This document shows positions 1 through 6,960 of a DNA stretch of 44,265 bases, in pieces (within the stretch, counting starts at the first letter, position 1; every line of letters begins with the position of its first letter). A program made the position numbers and the translations under genes. The stretch spans positions 1 to 44,265 of the forward strand of contig CATLAL010000021.1 in the NCBI GenBank assembly GCA_949878425.1, written 5' to 3'. The notes beneath the pieces are model-generated. The model was not told the DNA's origin. It searched no databases and worked only from the letters and a program-made list of their open reading frames with translations. This DNA comes from an uncultured Oscillospiraceae bacterium. GTDB taxonomy: Bacteria > Bacillota > Clostridia > Oscillospirales > Oscillospiraceae.

Positions 1-2
1 CC

Positions 3-344
3 TGCTGCGGCTATGCCCACGCGGCCGGCTTCTGTGACGGCGCCTGCGCCCCGCTGTGCGCGGTGGAGGGCTGCGACATTGCCGGACGCCACACCCACGG
101 CGGAACCGCCTGCTGCGGCTACCACCACGGGAGTGGCTTCTGTGACGGTACCTGCGTCCCGCTGTGCGCGGTGGAGGGCTGCGACATCGCCGGACGCCAC
201 ACCCACGGCGGAACCGCCTGCTGCGGCTACCACCACGAGGGCGGCTTCTGCGACGGGTCCTGTGTTGGCGCTGCTGACGCCGGTAACGCCACCCCCTCCT
301 CCGGCGGATATGGCCACCATGGCCACCACGGCGGACATCACTGA
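3..344 (+). CDS. Cys/His-rich tandem-repeat protein (5' partial)
   Basis: The frame is open from the window edge to a TGA at 342-344, so the start lies outside. The visible 113 residues hold two full copies and one partial copy of a 36-residue repeat (108 bp period). Each unit carries CxxxGCD, a HTH motif, CCGYHH and FCDGxC, about six Cys and five or more His. The tail is Gly/His-rich (GGYGHHGHHGGHH). The spacing of Cys and His suggests metal binding, but I do not recognise a named domain. Another frame is also open here (13-483) but reads as low-complexity Ala/Pro/Thr. The Cys/His frame is preferred because its repeat is chemically coherent and it ends 6 bp before a terminator. Role unknown. 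Confidence 0.6.
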   Translation, partial: CCGYAHAAGFCDGACAPLCAVEGCDIAGRHTHGGTACCGYHHGSGFCDGTCVPLCAVEGCDIAGRHTHGGTACCGYHHEGGFCDGSCVGAADAGNATPSSGGYGHHGHHGGHH

Positions 345-350
345 TATACA

Positions 351-387
351 GGCTGTCAAAAAAGCCCACTGGGCTTTTTTGACAGCC
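351..387 (+). terminator. Intrinsic terminator after the Cys/His-rich gene
   Basis: A perfect inverted repeat with 17-bp arms (GGCTGTCAAAAAAGCCC and its complement) around a 3-nt loop. The A6 and T6 runs inside the arms let it work in both directions. It starts 6 bp after the stop codon. Confidence 0.85.
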
Positions 388-454
388 CAATGCCGCCGAT
401 ACGTTTGCTCCGGCTGTGCCGTCGCAAAAGTCCTCGCTACGCTCGCCGGCTTTT

Positions 455-600
455 CCGTTAAGCGCCGCGTGGCGGCGCTTTGAGCGATAGGCCGGCCCAC
501 GGGGGGCGGCAGATTTCATTCGAGGTGGGCTTCGCCCAACGACAGGCCCGGCAGCGCAAGCGCTGCCCGGGCGGTGGGTCTGGGGCAAAGCCCCAGAAGG
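455..600. repeat. Cluster of short GC-rich hairpins (family D modules)
   Basis: Between the terminator and the SDR gene lie back-to-back short palindromes: AGCGCCGC/GCGGCGCT (461-479), GGGC-ttc-GCCC (about 526-536), GGCAGCGC/GCGCTGCC (550-567) and CTGGGGC-aaa-GCCCCAG (580-596). The last one, with its leading GGGCGGTGGG, recurs at about 12,050-12,077. The GGCAGCGC stem recurs at about 11,850 and 17,381. The final hairpin ends just before the SDR ribosome binding site. Nothing else is seen in 388-608. Confidence 0.6.
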
Positions 601-608
601 AGAGCCAA

Positions 609-1343
609 ATGAAAAAGGTGGCCTTTATTACCGGCGGGAGCCGGGGGATCGGCCGGGCGGTGGCAAAGCGTCTGGCGGCGGAGGGCTACGCTGTTGGTAT
701 TGACTACCTCCAGGCCCGGGAGCAAGCTCAGGACCTGGAGGCTCTTTTGCGCGGTCAGGGCGCTGAGGCTCTGGCCGTTCAGGGGGATGTGGCGGACCGG
801 GAGGCCATTACGGCGGCCATCCACCTGGTGGAGGCGGCTCTGGGCCCCATTTCGCTGCTGGTCAACAACGCCGGTATTGCGGAGCAGCGGCAGTTTCAGG
901 ATATCTCGGAGGACTTCTGGCAGCGGATCTTCGCTGTCAACGTCACCGGCCCGTTCCACACCGCCCAGGCCGTGCTGCCCGGCATGCTCCACGAGAAGCG
1001 GGGGGCGATCATAAACATCTCCTCCATCTGGGGCCAGCGGGGGGCCTCCTGCGAGACGGCCTATTCCGCCAGCAAGGCGGCGCTCATCGGCCTGACCCGG
1101 TCCCTGGCCATGGAGCTGGCCCCCTCGGGCATCCGGGTCAACTGCGTGGCCCCCGGCGTCATCCGCACCGACATGGTGGAGGTTCTGGGGGAGGAGACCC
1201 TCTCGGAGCTGGCGGAGCAGACGCCCATGGGCCGTCTGGGGACGCCGGAGGACATCGCTGCCGCGGTGGCCTTTCTGGCCGGCGACGCCGCCTCCTTTAT
1301 CACCGGCCAGGTCCTGACGGCGGACGGCGGGTTTATTCTGTAG
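609..1343 (+). CDS. SDR-family reductase, YmfI/FabG-like
   Basis: A 244-residue short-chain dehydrogenase/reductase using NAD(P)H. It has the nucleotide-binding motif TGGSRGIG (residues 8-15), the NNAG motif, and the catalytic Ser-Tyr-Lys set (SSIWG, then YSASK). The sequence GASCETAYSASK, with a Cys-Glu two residues before the active-site Tyr segment, resembles the SDR group annotated as EF-P 5-aminopentanone reductase (YmfI), which helps modify elongation factor P in Bacillus. FabG (3-oxoacyl-ACP reductase) is the alternative. The ATG at 609 is chosen because GGAG sits just upstream (601 region) and the first residues start the Rossmann strand; the frame is open further upstream but without homology. 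No ymfG/ymfH peptidase neighbours are visible to support the YmfI role. Confidence 0.85.
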   Translation: MKKVAFITGGSRGIGRAVAKRLAAEGYAVGIDYLQAREQAQDLEALLRGQGAEALAVQGDVADREAITAAIHLVEAALGPISLLVNNAGIAEQRQFQDISEDFWQRIFAVNVTGPFHTAQAVLPGMLHEKRGAIINISSIWGQRGASCETAYSASKAALIGLTRSLAMELAPSGIRVNCVAPGVIRTDMVEVLGEETLSELAEQTPMGRLGTPEDIAAAVAFLAGDAASFITGQVLTADGGFIL

Positions 1344-1815
1344 CTCCGGGGTAGGGGGCAAAGAGGGCCTGCCTCCGGTTCCTTTGCAGGTTGTTGTACT
1401 CCAGATAGAGGTAGGTATTGATCCGATCTGCATATTCACCGGTCTCCTCATAGGCGTGCTCCCGGCCATTCCCGTCGAAATAGACGCTCCGGCTCAGCAG
1501 GATCGGCATCTCATCGCGGATGTCCAGCATGTACTGGTAGTAGGGGGACAGGCGCACGCCGGCCAGATGCAAAAGGGAGGGGACCAGATAGTTCATGCTG
1601 ATGGACCTGCCGTCCAGCCGGTCCGTCAGACGGATGCAGGAGAGGTACTCGTTGAGCTGCCCGGTGAGCTCGAGATCCGGCGGCTCCTGTCCGGGCTCCA
1701 CCTTCTGCCCAATCTCCAGGCCGTCCAGGCAGCCCTCCTCGTATCCATCCGGCCGTTTGATTTTGCCGGAGAAATCCTGGGCGGTCCGTATGGTGCAGGC
1801 TATGAAGCCGTATTT
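1333..1815 (-). pseudogene. Remnant: C-terminus of LTA-synthase-like sulfatase-fold enzyme
   Basis: On the minus strand about 158 codons are open, starting right after an in-frame TAA (1816-1818), with no convincing start or ribosome binding site. The protein contains MNYLVPSLLHLAG, LSPYYQYM, DEMPIL, YFDGNG and YLEYNNLQ. This series is typical of the extreme C-terminus of lipoteichoic-acid-synthase/phosphoglycerol-transferase (alkaline phosphatase superfamily) proteins. The whole catalytic domain and the membrane segments are missing. Its 3' end overlaps the end of the convergent SDR gene by 11 bp. I infer a truncated, non-functional leftover. The first about 45 residues do not clearly belong to the family. 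Confidence 0.55.
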
Positions 1816-1896
1816 TTAGACCACTATATCACAGCCAAGGCCTTCCGCACAAGGGGCGGCGCGCCATCCGGGAGAGTTTTCAAAAATGATACACTT

Positions 1897-1926
1897 TGTA
1901 AACTTATAATTCATAATTTGTTTACA
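1897..1926. promoter_or_regulatory. Inverted repeat upstream of the 1935-1963 promoter
   Basis: TGTAAAC (1897-1903) and GTTTACA (1920-1926) form a perfect 7-bp inverted repeat around 16 AT-rich bases, directly upstream of the -35 box. The position suits a regulator site. No cognate protein can be named. Confidence 0.35.
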
Positions 1927-1934
1927 GAGAGGTC

Positions 1935-1963
1935 TTGATTTCTTCCAAAATTTTGCGTATAAT
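1935..1963 (+). promoter_or_regulatory. Sigma-A promoter for a short transcript
   Basis: TTGATT (1935-1940), a 17-bp spacer and a perfect TATAAT (1958-1963). The predicted start is near 1970. No conventional gene follows on the plus strand before the hairpins at 2025-2096. Confidence 0.65.
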
Positions 1964-1969
1964 CTGTTT

Positions 1970-2096
1970 CAGCAAAGGGGTAACACCCGATGCGATTTCT
2001 CCCTCCTAAAACACACAACACACACCAAGAAGCCCCGCCGTATGGCGGGGCTTCTTGGCGCTACGTGTCAAAAAAGTGCCGCAGCCACTTTTTTGA
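1970..2096 (+). ncRNA. Candidate C-rich small RNA
   Basis: From the predicted start near 1970 a transcript would run through an unstructured A/C-rich stretch with a CCTCCT motif (2002-2007), complementary to Shine-Dalgarno sequences. It would then enter a perfect 15-bp stem (2025-2058) and a second stem with T6 (2068-2096). This layout resembles C-rich regulatory RNAs of Gram-positive bacteria. A 57-codon ORF (ATG 1990, stop 2163, weak AAAGGGG site) overlaps it, but its codons run through the hairpins, so a coding role is doubtful. Inference only. Confidence 0.35.
2025..2058 (+). terminator. Hairpin, terminator-like
   Basis: CCAAGAAGCCCCGCC (2025-2039), 4-nt loop, then its exact complement (2044-2058). 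No T-run follows directly. A second hairpin, TCAAAAAAGTG/CACTTTTTTGA (2068-2096), supplies one. Confidence 0.6.
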
Positions 2097-2130
2097 GTTA
2101 GGGGTCCGGGCCGGGTTCGGCCCGCAAAGT

Positions 2131-2192
2131 ACTTTTTCGACGTACATGCCGCCGAAAAAGTGATTAAAATTTATTTTCGCCTTAGGCGAAAA
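2131..2192 (-). terminator. Hairpins downstream of the GH112 gene
   Basis: Two inverted repeats lie just past the 3' end of the minus-strand phosphorylase gene: TTTTCGCC-tta-GGCGAAAA (2174-2192) and ACTTTTTCG/CGAAAAAGT (2131-2161). They are likely its terminator region, working with the hairpins at 2025-2096. Confidence 0.5.
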
Positions 2193-2237
2193 CTCCCGTG
2201 GGCCGCTGAGCTTTTCTTATTATTTTTGGGTGCTGCT

Positions 2238-4400
2238 CTAAATCTGATACCAGCGGATCTCGTTGGCCGCCAGCTCCAGGTCAAAGCTGGATCCGTCCCC
2301 CCGGTAGACCGTGGTGCGCTGGGGCTCGTAGGTGTTGTTGACCACGCAGTACTTGCCGCTGTCCACGTAGGCGTGGACCTCCGCGCTGAAATTGGTGGAG
2401 AACCATTTGTGGAGCTCCTCCTCCCCGTGGGCGCTCCAGAGGATGGCCCGGTAGAGCAGCCGGCTGTTCTCAAAGGAGTAGGGCAGGCCGGAGAGATACG
2501 CCGCCCGGCCCTGGCCGAAGCTGTTTACCGCCAGCTGGACCTCCTTGTCCCGCTGGACCAGCACCTGGGCGCCGGAGAGGGCGTAGATGCTCTTTTTGCC
2601 CTCGCCGAAGTCCACGGGCCCCGTGCAGTCGGCCAGGAGGAAGTGGTCCGGGTGCTCGGCCCAGTTGTACTTGTCGTAGCCCAGGGTGAAGCCGGTCTCC
2701 TTCTCCACCCCCAGCACGCCGGAGAGCTGGAGGTAGCGGCCCTGGTACTGGTGGCCGGAGGGCTCGCCTACGCCCACAAGGCCGCCGCCGTTCCAGATAA
2801 AGCGCTTGACCGCGGCGGAGATGTCCGGGTCCTCCCAGACCGCGCCGCCGGTGTGGGCCGTGTCGCCGTCGCCCACATTGAGGAGCACGTCCACGCCCTC
2901 TAGGCCCCCCTCCTTCAGGTCGTCGAAGCTGAGGAACTTCACGTCAAAGGGCGCGCCGGAGAGGGCCTCGATGACGCCGGCGTAGGAGTAGTTCTGCTTT
3001 TGGTACAGGGCGTGGTGGACCATGTGACAGCCCCAGGACCGGGCTCGGCCCCAGCTGTTGAGCACGGCCACGGTCTTTACGCAGTAGGGCTTGGCCCCGC
3101 CGATGTTGTCGTAGAGCTCCCGGAACTCCTTGCAGACGCTCTCCACGTAGTCGATGAACTCCGGGAACTGGCAGGCCAGCTTCAGATACCCGCCGTAGCC
3201 GATGCGGTCGATGGGCTTGCGCAAAATGGCCCGCCGGGCGGTAACCCAGTTGACCTTGGCCTCCCGGACCGGGTCGCCCCCCTCGTGGAAGGTGTCCGGG
3301 AAGAAGTAGGGCAGAAACCGGCCCTCGGTGTACTTCACCCCCGGAATGTCGGAGATGAGGCGCAGGGTGGACCCGTTGCCCACGCTGCCCACCACCGCGT
3401 CCAGGCCGATGGAGGCGAACTCCGGCATGTAGGGCTCCGTGCCGATGAAGTGGTCCCCCAGGAACATCATGGCCTCCTTGCCCAGCTCGTGGGTGATGTC
3501 CACCATCTCCCGGGCCAGCTTCGCCACCTCCCGGCGCTGGAAGGCTATGAAGTCCCTAAACTCCCTGGAGGGGACCCGGTACTGGTTGTTGTAGTACCCC
3601 TGGTCGATGATGAACTCGGGCCGGAACCGGTAGCCAACCTCTTTTTCAAACTGCTCCAGGATGTAGGGTGACACGCTGGCGGAGTAGCCGTACCAGTCCA
3701 CGTACTTCTCCCGCTTGAGCTCGTCGAAAATCAGGGTGAACTGGTGGAAGAAGGTGGTGTAGCGGATCACGTCCACGTAGGGGTGGTCCGCGATGAACTT
3801 CCGCAGCCGCTCCATGGTGAAGGCGTGGGTTTTGGGCTGGCGGACGTCAAAGGTGATCTGATGCTCAAAGTTGGTCCAGCCGTTGGTGACGGCGTTGTAC
3901 ATATGGACCGGGTCCCAGATGAGGTAGGCCAGAAAGCTCACCGTGTAGTCGTGGAAGGCCTCCGGGGCCTCGATTACCACGCAGCCGCTCTCTGGGTCGT
4001 ACCGCCAGGCCTCCGCCGACAGGGGCTCCCCGGCGGTCCGGTCCATTACCTCCCACCAGCGCCCCATGTCGTCCCGGGTGTTCACCTCCATCAGCTCCCG
4101 GCTGATCCCTTGCATCAGGGGAATGGCCAGAGGACCGCCGCTGGCGGTGTGAAAGCCCGTCATGATGTAGCACTGCTGGACCTCGTCCGGGTTCGCCTTC
4201 GCCCAGGCGTTGTCCTTGCGGGTGGTGTAGTAGGTGGAGTATACCTTGGCGTCCACGGCCTTGAGAGCCTCCGGATAGTCGGTCCCGTCGCAGTCCCGAA
4301 TCGCGTCCGCCCCCCACCGCTTGAGCAGCTCCAGCGTCTCCGGTACAACGTCTACATCCGTGGGAATCGTCACCCGGCCGGTCTTGGTGTCTTGAATCAT
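2238..4400 (-). CDS. GH112 galactosyl-hexose phosphorylase (LNB/GNB phosphorylase family)
   Basis: A 720-residue cytoplasmic enzyme of glycoside hydrolase family 112, full length for the family. These enzymes split beta-galactosides with phosphate: lacto-N-biose or galacto-N-biose (or galactosyl-rhamnose in some clostridia) gives alpha-Gal-1-P plus the second sugar. Recognisable stretches are PTDVD near the N-terminus, NGWTNFEHQITFDVRQPKTHA (residues 173-193) and FLGDHFIGTEPY. Asp316 there sits where I recall the general acid (Asp313 of the Bifidobacterium enzyme). A glutamine-amidotransferase-like fold follows, then a beta-rich C-terminal end. The start has a good site (GCAGGAGGGC) before the ATG. 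It is the last gene of the minus-strand transporter operon, but 510 bp of repeat DNA separates it from the permease. The nearby NahK-like kinase and GalE favour LNB/GNB over rhamnoside; exact substrate preference cannot be read from sequence. Confidence 0.9.
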   Translation of the reverse strand: MIQDTKTGRVTIPTDVDVVPETLELLKRWGADAIRDCDGTDYPEALKAVDAKVYSTYYTTRKDNAWAKANPDEVQQCYIMTGFHTASGGPLAIPLMQGISRELMEVNTRDDMGRWWEVMDRTAGEPLSAEAWRYDPESGCVVIEAPEAFHDYTVSFLAYLIWDPVHMYNAVTNGWTNFEHQITFDVRQPKTHAFTMERLRKFIADHPYVDVIRYTTFFHQFTLIFDELKREKYVDWYGYSASVSPYILEQFEKEVGYRFRPEFIIDQGYYNNQYRVPSREFRDFIAFQRREVAKLAREMVDITHELGKEAMMFLGDHFIGTEPYMPEFASIGLDAVVGSVGNGSTLRLISDIPGVKYTEGRFLPYFFPDTFHEGGDPVREAKVNWVTARRAILRKPIDRIGYGGYLKLACQFPEFIDYVESVCKEFRELYDNIGGAKPYCVKTVAVLNSWGRARSWGCHMVHHALYQKQNYSYAGVIEALSGAPFDVKFLSFDDLKEGGLEGVDVLLNVGDGDTAHTGGAVWEDPDISAAVKRFIWNGGGLVGVGEPSGHQYQGRYLQLSGVLGVEKETGFTLGYDKYNWAEHPDHFLLADCTGPVDFGEGKKSIYALSGAQVLVQRDKEVQLAVNSFGQGRAAYLSGLPYSFENSRLLYRAILWSAHGEEELHKWFSTNFSAEVHAYVDSGKYCVVNNTYEPQRTTVYRGDGSSFDLELAANEIRWYQI

Positions 4401-4433
4401 ATATGCGCCCTCCTGCGTGCATGCATTGCATAC

Positions 4434-4500
4434 ATTCTTTCCTTTTATAAAAGAAAAGAATCAAAAGAAAATTTTGGCGCAAAGCTCCGCTTTGCTTATG
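4434..4500. repeat. Family C hairpin element (inverted copy)
   Basis: ATTCTTT..CTTTTATAAAAGAAAAGAAT followed by a run matching the reverse complement of 33,620-33,690, then GCAAAG/CTTTGC. It is the same hairpin family as at 11,798, 17,340, 33,466, 33,661 and 44,136. Confidence 0.55.
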
Positions 4501-4544
4501 CTTTAGTACTTCCGAAATGCGCGGTAATCCGCAGGGCCCGAATG

Positions 4545-4865
4545 GAAGAGGCAGATCTACCATTGGTGCGCGTCCGAGATGGCTCTGCCCCTTCGCGGGC
4601 CGGCAGGCGAAGCGGGTGGATATCGCTCTATCGGTAGGAAGCGGGTAGTCCACGGGGCGCCCAAGACGCTTCATTTCCGCCCAATCTACGTGAAATCCCC
4701 TCGTAAAACAGCAGGGGACCGGCGTTAGGCGGCCTTTGGCCGCCCCAGCCCTAAGCCGGCGTAGCCGGCCACGGGGGACGCTTAGCCTCCGGCGTGTTTT
4801 GGGTACTCTTTGCGTGAGCAAAAAGTACCGCCCTCCGTCCCGGGGCTGCCGAATCGATAGGCACT
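4545..4865 (-). repeat. Dispersed intergenic repeat, family A copy 1
   Basis: About 320 bp between the permease and GH112 genes. Read backwards, it matches 20,802-21,140 through several blocks: GGGCCGGCAGGCGAAG, GTGGATAT, TATCGGTAGGAAGCGGG, AACAGCAGGGG, GGCGTGTTTTGGG, CAAAAAGTACCGCCC, CGTCCCGGGG, and the end block GATAGGCACT (4856-4865). The outer stem (4545-4586) has different arms from copy 2 (GGCAGA/TCTGCC here) but is still paired. It contains no ORF with plausible coding features. The orientation called minus is the one in which copy 2 ends in a T-run. Confidence 0.7.
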
Positions 4866-4910
4866 CGCGGGCCCTGAGAGAAGCAGGACCTGACAGGGAA
4901 AAAACAGAAC

Positions 4911-5780
4911 TTACCCTTTGACGCCGCCGCCGGTGACGCCGGCGATGATCTTCTCGGACATAAAGATGTACAGCAGGAACGTGGGCAGGAACACGATGAT
5001 CACCGCAGCGAACATGCCGCCGTAATTGCCGGTGTACTTCATGGAGTTGATGATGTTCAGAAGGCCCACGCCCACGGGGGTCATGCTCTCGCTGGAGGTG
5101 AAGATGAGGGCCATAAAGAACTCGTTCCACACGGACATGAAGTTGAAGATGGTCACCGTCACCACGGCGGGCTGCACCAGGGGCAGCATGATCTTCAGGA
5201 AGGTCTTGGGCCCGCTGCACCCGTCCAGATAGGCGGCCTCCTCATAGGACCGGGACAATGTGGAGAAGAAGTCCAGCAGATAGATGGTGGTGTAGGGCAC
5301 CCGCATCATGATGTACAGCAGGATCAGCAGCAGCCGGCCCTTAATGCCCCACTGCACCGCCAGGGAGTAGATGGGCATGATCACCATGATGATGGGCACG
5401 CTCATGGCCACCACCAGGCCGATGCGCAGGGCCGCGCCGCCCCGGAACTTCCACCGGGAGAGCACGTAGGCCGCCGGCGCGGAGATGGCCAGCACCCCGG
5501 CGCAGGAGATCACGGAGTAGAGCAGGGAGTTGCCGAAGAACACGGACACGTTCTGGACCTGCCAGGCGGTGGCGTAGTTCTCCCAGTGGAGGCCGCTCTC
5601 AAATTTCAGCACATGGCCGGAGAAGATCTCCCGGGAGGTAGAGAGGCTGGCGCCCAGAATCCAGAAGAGCATCACCGCCGTAAAGACGACCCAGAGCACC
5701 ACAATGAGATAGCCGGGCAGGAGCCGGGCCTCCTTCTTCCAGTTGATTCTGGGGCGATAGGCGTTGGTTCCTTTTTTCAT
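4911..5780 (-). CDS. Sugar ABC transporter permease (MalG/CUT1 type)
   Basis: A 289-residue inner-membrane permease with about six hydrophobic segments. The cytoplasmic EAA loop reads EEAAYLDGCSGPKTFLKIML-P, which docks the ATPase. The C-terminus IAGVTGGGVKG is typical of CUT1 second permeases. It lies 15 bp downstream of the first permease gene (stop 5796, start 5780) and is surely co-transcribed with it. By context it imports the disaccharide cut by the GH112 enzyme. No ATPase gene is present in the locus; as is common for CUT1 systems, a shared MsmK-type ATPase elsewhere is inferred. Confidence 0.92.
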   Translation of the reverse strand: MKKGTNAYRPRINWKKEARLLPGYLIVVLWVVFTAVMLFWILGASLSTSREIFSGHVLKFESGLHWENYATAWQVQNVSVFFGNSLLYSVISCAGVLAISAPAAYVLSRWKFRGGAALRIGLVVAMSVPIIMVIMPIYSLAVQWGIKGRLLLILLYIMMRVPYTTIYLLDFFSTLSRSYEEAAYLDGCSGPKTFLKIMLPLVQPAVVTVTIFNFMSVWNEFFMALIFTSSESMTPVGVGLLNIINSMKYTGNYGGMFAAVIIVFLPTFLLYIFMSEKIIAGVTGGGVKG

Positions 5781-5795
5781 GACAGTCCACCTCCC

Positions 5796-6689
5796 TTAAT
5801 ATTCCAGATCCGTCTTTTTGAACAGCCGGTTGGTAATCACATAGACCGCGATGATGAGCAGCGTCAGCACCACGCCCACCGCCGCGCCGGCCCCGGCGTC
5901 CCGGTTGACGACCCCCTTGCCGCCAAAGACCATGTCGTACAGGTAGATAACAGGCACAATGGTGGACTCCTCCGTGTCAATGGGGGAGAACATCTTACTC
6001 CACAGGAAGAAGGTGGTGGCGTTGATGCTCCAGAAGGTGATGGAGGTCTTGATCACGCCCTTGAGCAGAGGCAGGGTCAGGCGGAAGAACTGCTGCACCT
6101 TGCTGGCCCCGTCCAGGGTGGCGGCCTCGTAGAGGTCCTGGGGAATGCCCTCGATGCCGCTGATGTAGATGAGCATATAGTAGCCCACGCTGCCGAAGAT
6201 AAAGGACGCGGTCATGGTCCAGAACTTCATGTCGCTGCCCAGCCATTTGACCTTCTCCATGCCCAATGTGGTGACAATGGCGTTGAGCAGGCCGTAGTCA
6301 TACTGGAAGATGTACTGGATCCACATGGTGGCCAGGGCCACGGCGCTGATGATGTTGGGCATGTAGATGGCGGCCCGGAAGAACTTCTTGCCCCGGATGC
6401 CGCTGGTGAGCACCACCGACATCAGCAGGGCCAGGGCCAGAGTGATGAGCCCGCCCACCAGCCAGATGACCACCATGTTGCTCATGGCGGTGCGGAACGA
6501 CTGGCTGGAGAAGATCTTGGAATAGTTGCCCAGGCCAAAGAAGCTCCAATCCCCCAGGCCTGCGGTCAGGCTCTCCACCCGGAAAAAGCTCATCAGCACC
6601 GTGCGGCACACGGGGTAGACGAACATAATGAGCAGCGAGAGCACAGCGGGCAGACAGAACCAGAAGATCATGGCCTTGTTTTTTCTCAT
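5796..6689 (-). CDS. Sugar ABC transporter permease (MalF/CUT1 type)
   Basis: A 297-residue permease starting MRKNKAMIFWFCLP, with about six membrane segments and the EAA loop YEAATLDGASKVQQFFRLTL. The ATG at 6689 (complement) is chosen over a longer upstream frame because GGAGAG precedes it at the right distance and the first residues lead straight into the first membrane segment. The upstream extension would be encoded by the family B hairpin repeat. It pairs with the 4911-5780 permease. The binding-protein gene is 271 bp upstream, separated by that repeat. Confidence 0.92.
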   Translation of the reverse strand: MRKNKAMIFWFCLPAVLSLLIMFVYPVCRTVLMSFFRVESLTAGLGDWSFFGLGNYSKIFSSQSFRTAMSNMVVIWLVGGLITLALALLMSVVLTSGIRGKKFFRAAIYMPNIISAVALATMWIQYIFQYDYGLLNAIVTTLGMEKVKWLGSDMKFWTMTASFIFGSVGYYMLIYISGIEGIPQDLYEAATLDGASKVQQFFRLTLPLLKGVIKTSITFWSINATTFFLWSKMFSPIDTEESTIVPVIYLYDMVFGGKGVVNRDAGAGAAVGVVLTLLIIAVYVITNRLFKKTDLEY

Positions 6690-6728
6690 TTTCCTCTCTC
6701 CTTCCTCGCCGGGATGAAGTGAATAAAG

Positions 6729-6826
6729 TTGAAAAAGTGCAATTTGCACCTTTTCAATCAGCGGGCCGCTGGCCCGCTGACGCGCGAAGCGCGCTTTGTT
6801 CCCTATGAAGTACAAGTCAAGGCCGC
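6729..6826 (+). repeat. Three-hairpin intergenic repeat, family B copy 1
   Basis: Three consecutive stems: TTGAAAAAGTGC/GCACcTTTTCAA, CAGCGGGCC/GGCCCGCTG and CGCGC-gaa-GCGCG, followed by TTTGTTCCCTATGAAG and AAGGCCGC. Copies with the same order and orientation lie at 13,735 and 36,801. It sits between the binding-protein gene and the first permease gene of one operon, where such a structure could change the ratio of the two mRNAs. The rest of 6690-6960 holds a few GC-rich palindromes and no gene. Confidence 0.7.
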
Positions 6827-6960
6827 CCATGCGGCCTCCAGCGGCGAACCGCCGCCGCCGGGTTCAAAAGGCTCCGTTTGATCTCTTTTGAACTTGCTTG
6901 ACTATAACAGATAGGGAAGCAGGCGGCGCCGCGGGGCGCCGCCTGCTCTTGTGATACGGC

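Noticed and set aside
13..483. Alternative frame over the Cys/His repeat
   Set aside because: Low-complexity Ala/Pro/Thr/Arg reading that continues through the terminator; the other frame gives a coherent repeat and stops just before the terminator.
2131..2192. Small coding gene 2160-2903 on the plus strand
   Set aside because: It begins in a hairpin and runs antisense to the conserved GH112 gene.
3865..5220. Long minus-strand frame spanning permease, repeat A and GH112
   Set aside because: Out of frame with both real genes and running through the intergenic repeat; no family features.
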